From Alphaproteobacteria bacterium CG1_02_46_17 (GTDB taxonomy: Bacteria; Pseudomonadota; Alphaproteobacteria; Micavibrionales; Micavibrionaceae), in assembly GCA_001871905.1 (NCBI GenBank), contig MNUG01000007.1:59667-106346 (forward strand): a DNA stretch of 46,680 bases, written 5' to 3'. The notes beneath the pieces are model-generated. The model had not been told where the DNA came from. It saw nothing but the letters and a program-made list of their open reading frames with translations, and searched no databases. This document shows, piece after piece, positions 44,803-46,680 of the stretch (the stretch's first letter is position 1; every line of letters starts with the position of its first letter). A program made the translations under genes and the position numbers.

Positions 44803-46446
44803 GTGTCGATACGTCCGCAGGTGACGTTTGCATCGGGTGGTACGGGAACATCAAATACGGTAACGATTACAGGTGTCACGGATGCCGTTGCGGTTTCTAT
44901 TGTACCCGACGGGGCAGGAACAGCCGATATTATCAAGGGTGGTTTCTCGGAAGGTGCCACGACCACAACCGCGGGGCTTAATGAAACTCTGGCCTTTACC
45001 CTCACTGCGCCGACCGTTCTTGGCACCAAAAACACCGCGACCATTACCATCGGAACCGATACCTACACTTGGTGGGTCGGCTATGCCGATAGCGCGAGAG
45101 AGGCTAAAGTGTTTGTGACGAGTACGACATATAATGGGGCTCTCGGGGGGTTATCTGGCGCCGACTCTATTTGCAATGGCCGCGCTGCTGTGTCTTCTTA
45201 CGGGTTATCAAGTAAATGGAAGGCCGTTCTTTCTGACTCAACAATGGATGCAGCCAACCGCATTCCATGGAATTGGGGAACCCTCAGGAATATGGTCGGG
45301 GATGCAGTGGTCGATGGAGGGTTTCCGGATCTATGGGATGGGACACTTGATATGCCAATCCTATATTCTGAAACTGGAACGCAGCCCATTAGCTATGTCC
45401 GTACAACAACTCTTCCAAGTGGTGATTGGAATTCGGGTAAGAATGCTTGTTCTAATTACGCAGTTGGGGGGGCTAATTGGGATTCTTCAGGAGGGCTTGC
45501 TAACCAGATTAACAGTAATTGGACATTTATAAATTCTTCTGAAATTATCGGCTGTTATTATTATCATCCTATATATTGTATTGAAGATATAGATAACGCC
45601 GTGGCGGACATAACACCAAATACTTTATCTCCAGATTACGCAATTCAGGTGGCAACATCCTCACGGCAGACATCATCTGCGGTGACTATTTCTGGAATGT
45701 CAGCGGGCGCAACCGCGACACTTGCGGTCAGTGCAACGGGTGGTGACCCGAAATTCAAAGTGAATGGCGGAGCCGAGGTCGCATCGGCCAGCGTGACCAA
45801 CGGTGACTCGGTTGTGTTTCTGATGGATGCTCCGGCTACCGATAATGACTTCAATAAAATGACAATTACCGCAGGCACCATGACATCATACTGGCGCGTG
45901 TGGACGGGAGATTCAACGGGGTCAGTGGTCAAGCGGGTGTTTGTAAAGTCAACAATTTCTTCTGGAGACTTTTCTGGAGTAGGAGGAGCTGACTCAGCTT
46001 GTCAGGCGCGTGCCGCTGCTGGGGCGTTAGGGGGAACATGGAAAGCTATTCTCTCTGGTTGGAGTGAAGACGACTGGGCGATTAACCGTATAGGCTATAA
46101 CTGGACGACGCTCAGACTGGTTGACAACACAACTGATGTCGTCCTTGCAGGTAATCTATGGAAGACAGCAACTTTACCTCTCTTAAATCCTATCAGTAAA
46201 ACAGAGTCAGGTAGCACATTGTCAGTCGGTAATGTTTTTACAAATACGGAAGCCGATGGGACAGCTTCCTATTCTGGAGGAAATTCTGCTTGCATGAATT
46301 GGGCGTATGGTTGGACTGGCAGTGGTCTAAATTTCTCTTTTGGAGTGTCTGGTGTCAACTCCTCTGGCTGGATTAGAAATTCAGTAAATTCTACGGACTG
46401 TCGAAGCTATGCACCAGGCGGTTATTTATACTGCATCGAGCAATAA
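44803..46446 (+). CDS. Multidomain C-type-lectin-like (DUF1554-type) surface protein, probably 5'-truncated
   Basis: 547 residues from a GTG that lies inside a longer open frame. The order is beta-sandwich (1-100, VTFASGGTGTSNTVTITGVTDAV), lectin-like domain (103-265: VFVTSTTYNGALGGLSGADSICNGRA, KWKAVLSDSTMDAANRI, DGTLDMPILYSE, end IYCIED), second beta-sandwich (268-380, SSAVTISGMSAGATATLAV), second lectin-like domain (384-547: VFVKSTISSGDFSGVGGADSACQARA, TWKAILSG, end LYCIEQ). The lectin domains follow the DUF1554 pattern. No signal peptide is found, consistent with loss of the true N-terminus. If produced, such a protein would be expected on the surface or in a tail fibre. A terminator follows. 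Confidence 0.65.
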   Translation: MSIRPQVTFASGGTGTSNTVTITGVTDAVAVSIVPDGAGTADIIKGGFSEGATTTTAGLNETLAFTLTAPTVLGTKNTATITIGTDTYTWWVGYADSAREAKVFVTSTTYNGALGGLSGADSICNGRAAVSSYGLSSKWKAVLSDSTMDAANRIPWNWGTLRNMVGDAVVDGGFPDLWDGTLDMPILYSETGTQPISYVRTTTLPSGDWNSGKNACSNYAVGGANWDSSGGLANQINSNWTFINSSEIIGCYYYHPIYCIEDIDNAVADITPNTLSPDYAIQVATSSRQTSSAVTISGMSAGATATLAVSATGGDPKFKVNGGAEVASASVTNGDSVVFLMDAPATDNDFNKMTITAGTMTSYWRVWTGDSTGSVVKRVFVKSTISSGDFSGVGGADSACQARAAAGALGGTWKAILSGWSEDDWAINRIGYNWTTLRLVDNTTDVVLAGNLWKTATLPLLNPISKTESGSTLSVGNVFTNTEADGTASYSGGNSACMNWAYGWTGSGLNFSFGVSGVNSSGWIRNSVNSTDCRSYAPGGYLYCIEQ

Positions 46447-46452
46447 CCATTC

Positions 46453-46482
46453 AAAAAGGGGTCGGATGGCCCCCTTTTTCTT
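46453..46482 (+). terminator. Intrinsic terminator after the lectin-like gene
   Basis: AAAAAGGGG pairs with CCCCTTTTT around TCGGATGGC and continues into TTTTTCTTTT on the plus strand. Confidence 0.85.
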
Positions 46483-46499
46483 TTGCCCTTTCCTTATCG

Positions 46500-46590
46500 T
46501 CATTCCCCGAATGCGAAGCATTCTAGGGGAATCCAGTAAAATGGATTGCCTTAGAATCGTTGCACGATTCAGGCAATGACGGGGAGATAG
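46500..46590. repeat. REP-like tandem hairpins
   Basis: A palindrome ATTCCCC-GAATGC-GAA-GCATTC-TA-GGGGAAT (46502-46532), followed by a second hairpin TTGCCT..GAATCGT-TGC-ACGATTC-AGGCAA (46546-46576) and a GACGGGGAG tail. The opening CGTCATTCCCC and the GGGGAATCCAG half are the general form of dispersed REP elements found in many Proteobacteria. No gene is seen from 46483 to the window end. Confidence 0.6.
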
Positions 46591-46680
46591 AATGGGGATG
46601 ACCTGCTCCCCGTAAATTGATCCAGATTGAGTTGGAGTCTGTTCCTTGTTCTATAATTTAAGGAAAAGGGACGGAAGAGA

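Noticed and set aside
42885-46446. Complete diversity-generating retroelement
   Set aside because: The lectin folds and the shared 3' end are suggestive, but there is no reverse transcriptase, accessory gene or template repeat in the window, and the two variable ends cannot be aligned to show adenine-specific changes.

Overview
The window looks like a chromosomal segment of a moderate-GC alphaproteobacterium. The signs are an ETF-ubiquinone oxidoreductase gene next to a family-4-type uracil-DNA glycosylase gene, a three-gene proton-translocating transhydrogenase with PntA split in two, a CpdR-type response regulator, a perfect CtrA-type box in front of a Flp pilin gene, and an alphaproteobacterial ftsQ-ftsA-ftsZ block with a long Q/P-rich FtsZ linker. 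A Micavibrio-like lineage would fit, but nothing here proves the genus.

Layout. 1-8.5 kb: partial etfD, degenerate uracil-DNA glycosylase, Slt-type lytic transglycosylase, inositol-monophosphatase family enzyme, ABC exporter, alaS. 8.5-11 kb: an unrecognised protein with hints of a RelA/SpoT-like fold, ndk and two small hypothetical genes. 11-15 kb (minus strand): pntAA-pntAB-pntB and an EAL-domain protein. 15-17.6 kb: rpmJ (too short for routine ORF calling), mreB, a small gene and a MarC-family membrane protein. 17.7-28.5 kb: a full Tad/Flp pilus locus (flp, cpaA, cpaB, cpaC, cpaD, cpaE, cpaF, tadB, tadC) with a TadD-like TPR lipoprotein and a stand-alone pilus N-domain protein on the opposite strand. 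28.5-34 kb: an SGNH hydrolase behind a promoter-terminator leader and beside tRNA-Val, then cpdR, a glycosyltransferase, a secreted protein, rluD and a small Cys-rich gene next to a double Fur box. 34.4-39.6 kb: ddl-ftsQ-ftsA-ftsZ. 39.7-46.7 kb: an accessory zone with a decayed IS5-type element, a divergent PRPP-synthetase-like gene, an IS3-like remnant, two paralogous C-type-lectin-like genes ending in the same 47-bp direct repeat, and a multidomain lectin-like surface protein that lacks its 5' end.

How it fits together. The core parts serve the envelope and cell cycle: wall turnover (Slt, MreB), division (Ddl, FtsQ, FtsA, FtsZ), and pili probably timed by CtrA, with CpdR, which in other Alphaproteobacteria controls CtrA proteolysis, encoded nearby. 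The right end is a rearranging surface-recognition module.

The strongest leads for new biology are (i) the lectin-fold cluster with its shared 3' repeat and truncated multidomain adhesin, (ii) the double Fur box between a six-cysteine small protein gene and a possible small RNA, and (iii) the uracil-DNA glycosylase paralogue that has lost its expected cluster cysteine positions and motif-2 histidine. No reverse transcriptase, CRISPR array or recognisable complete defence operon was seen.
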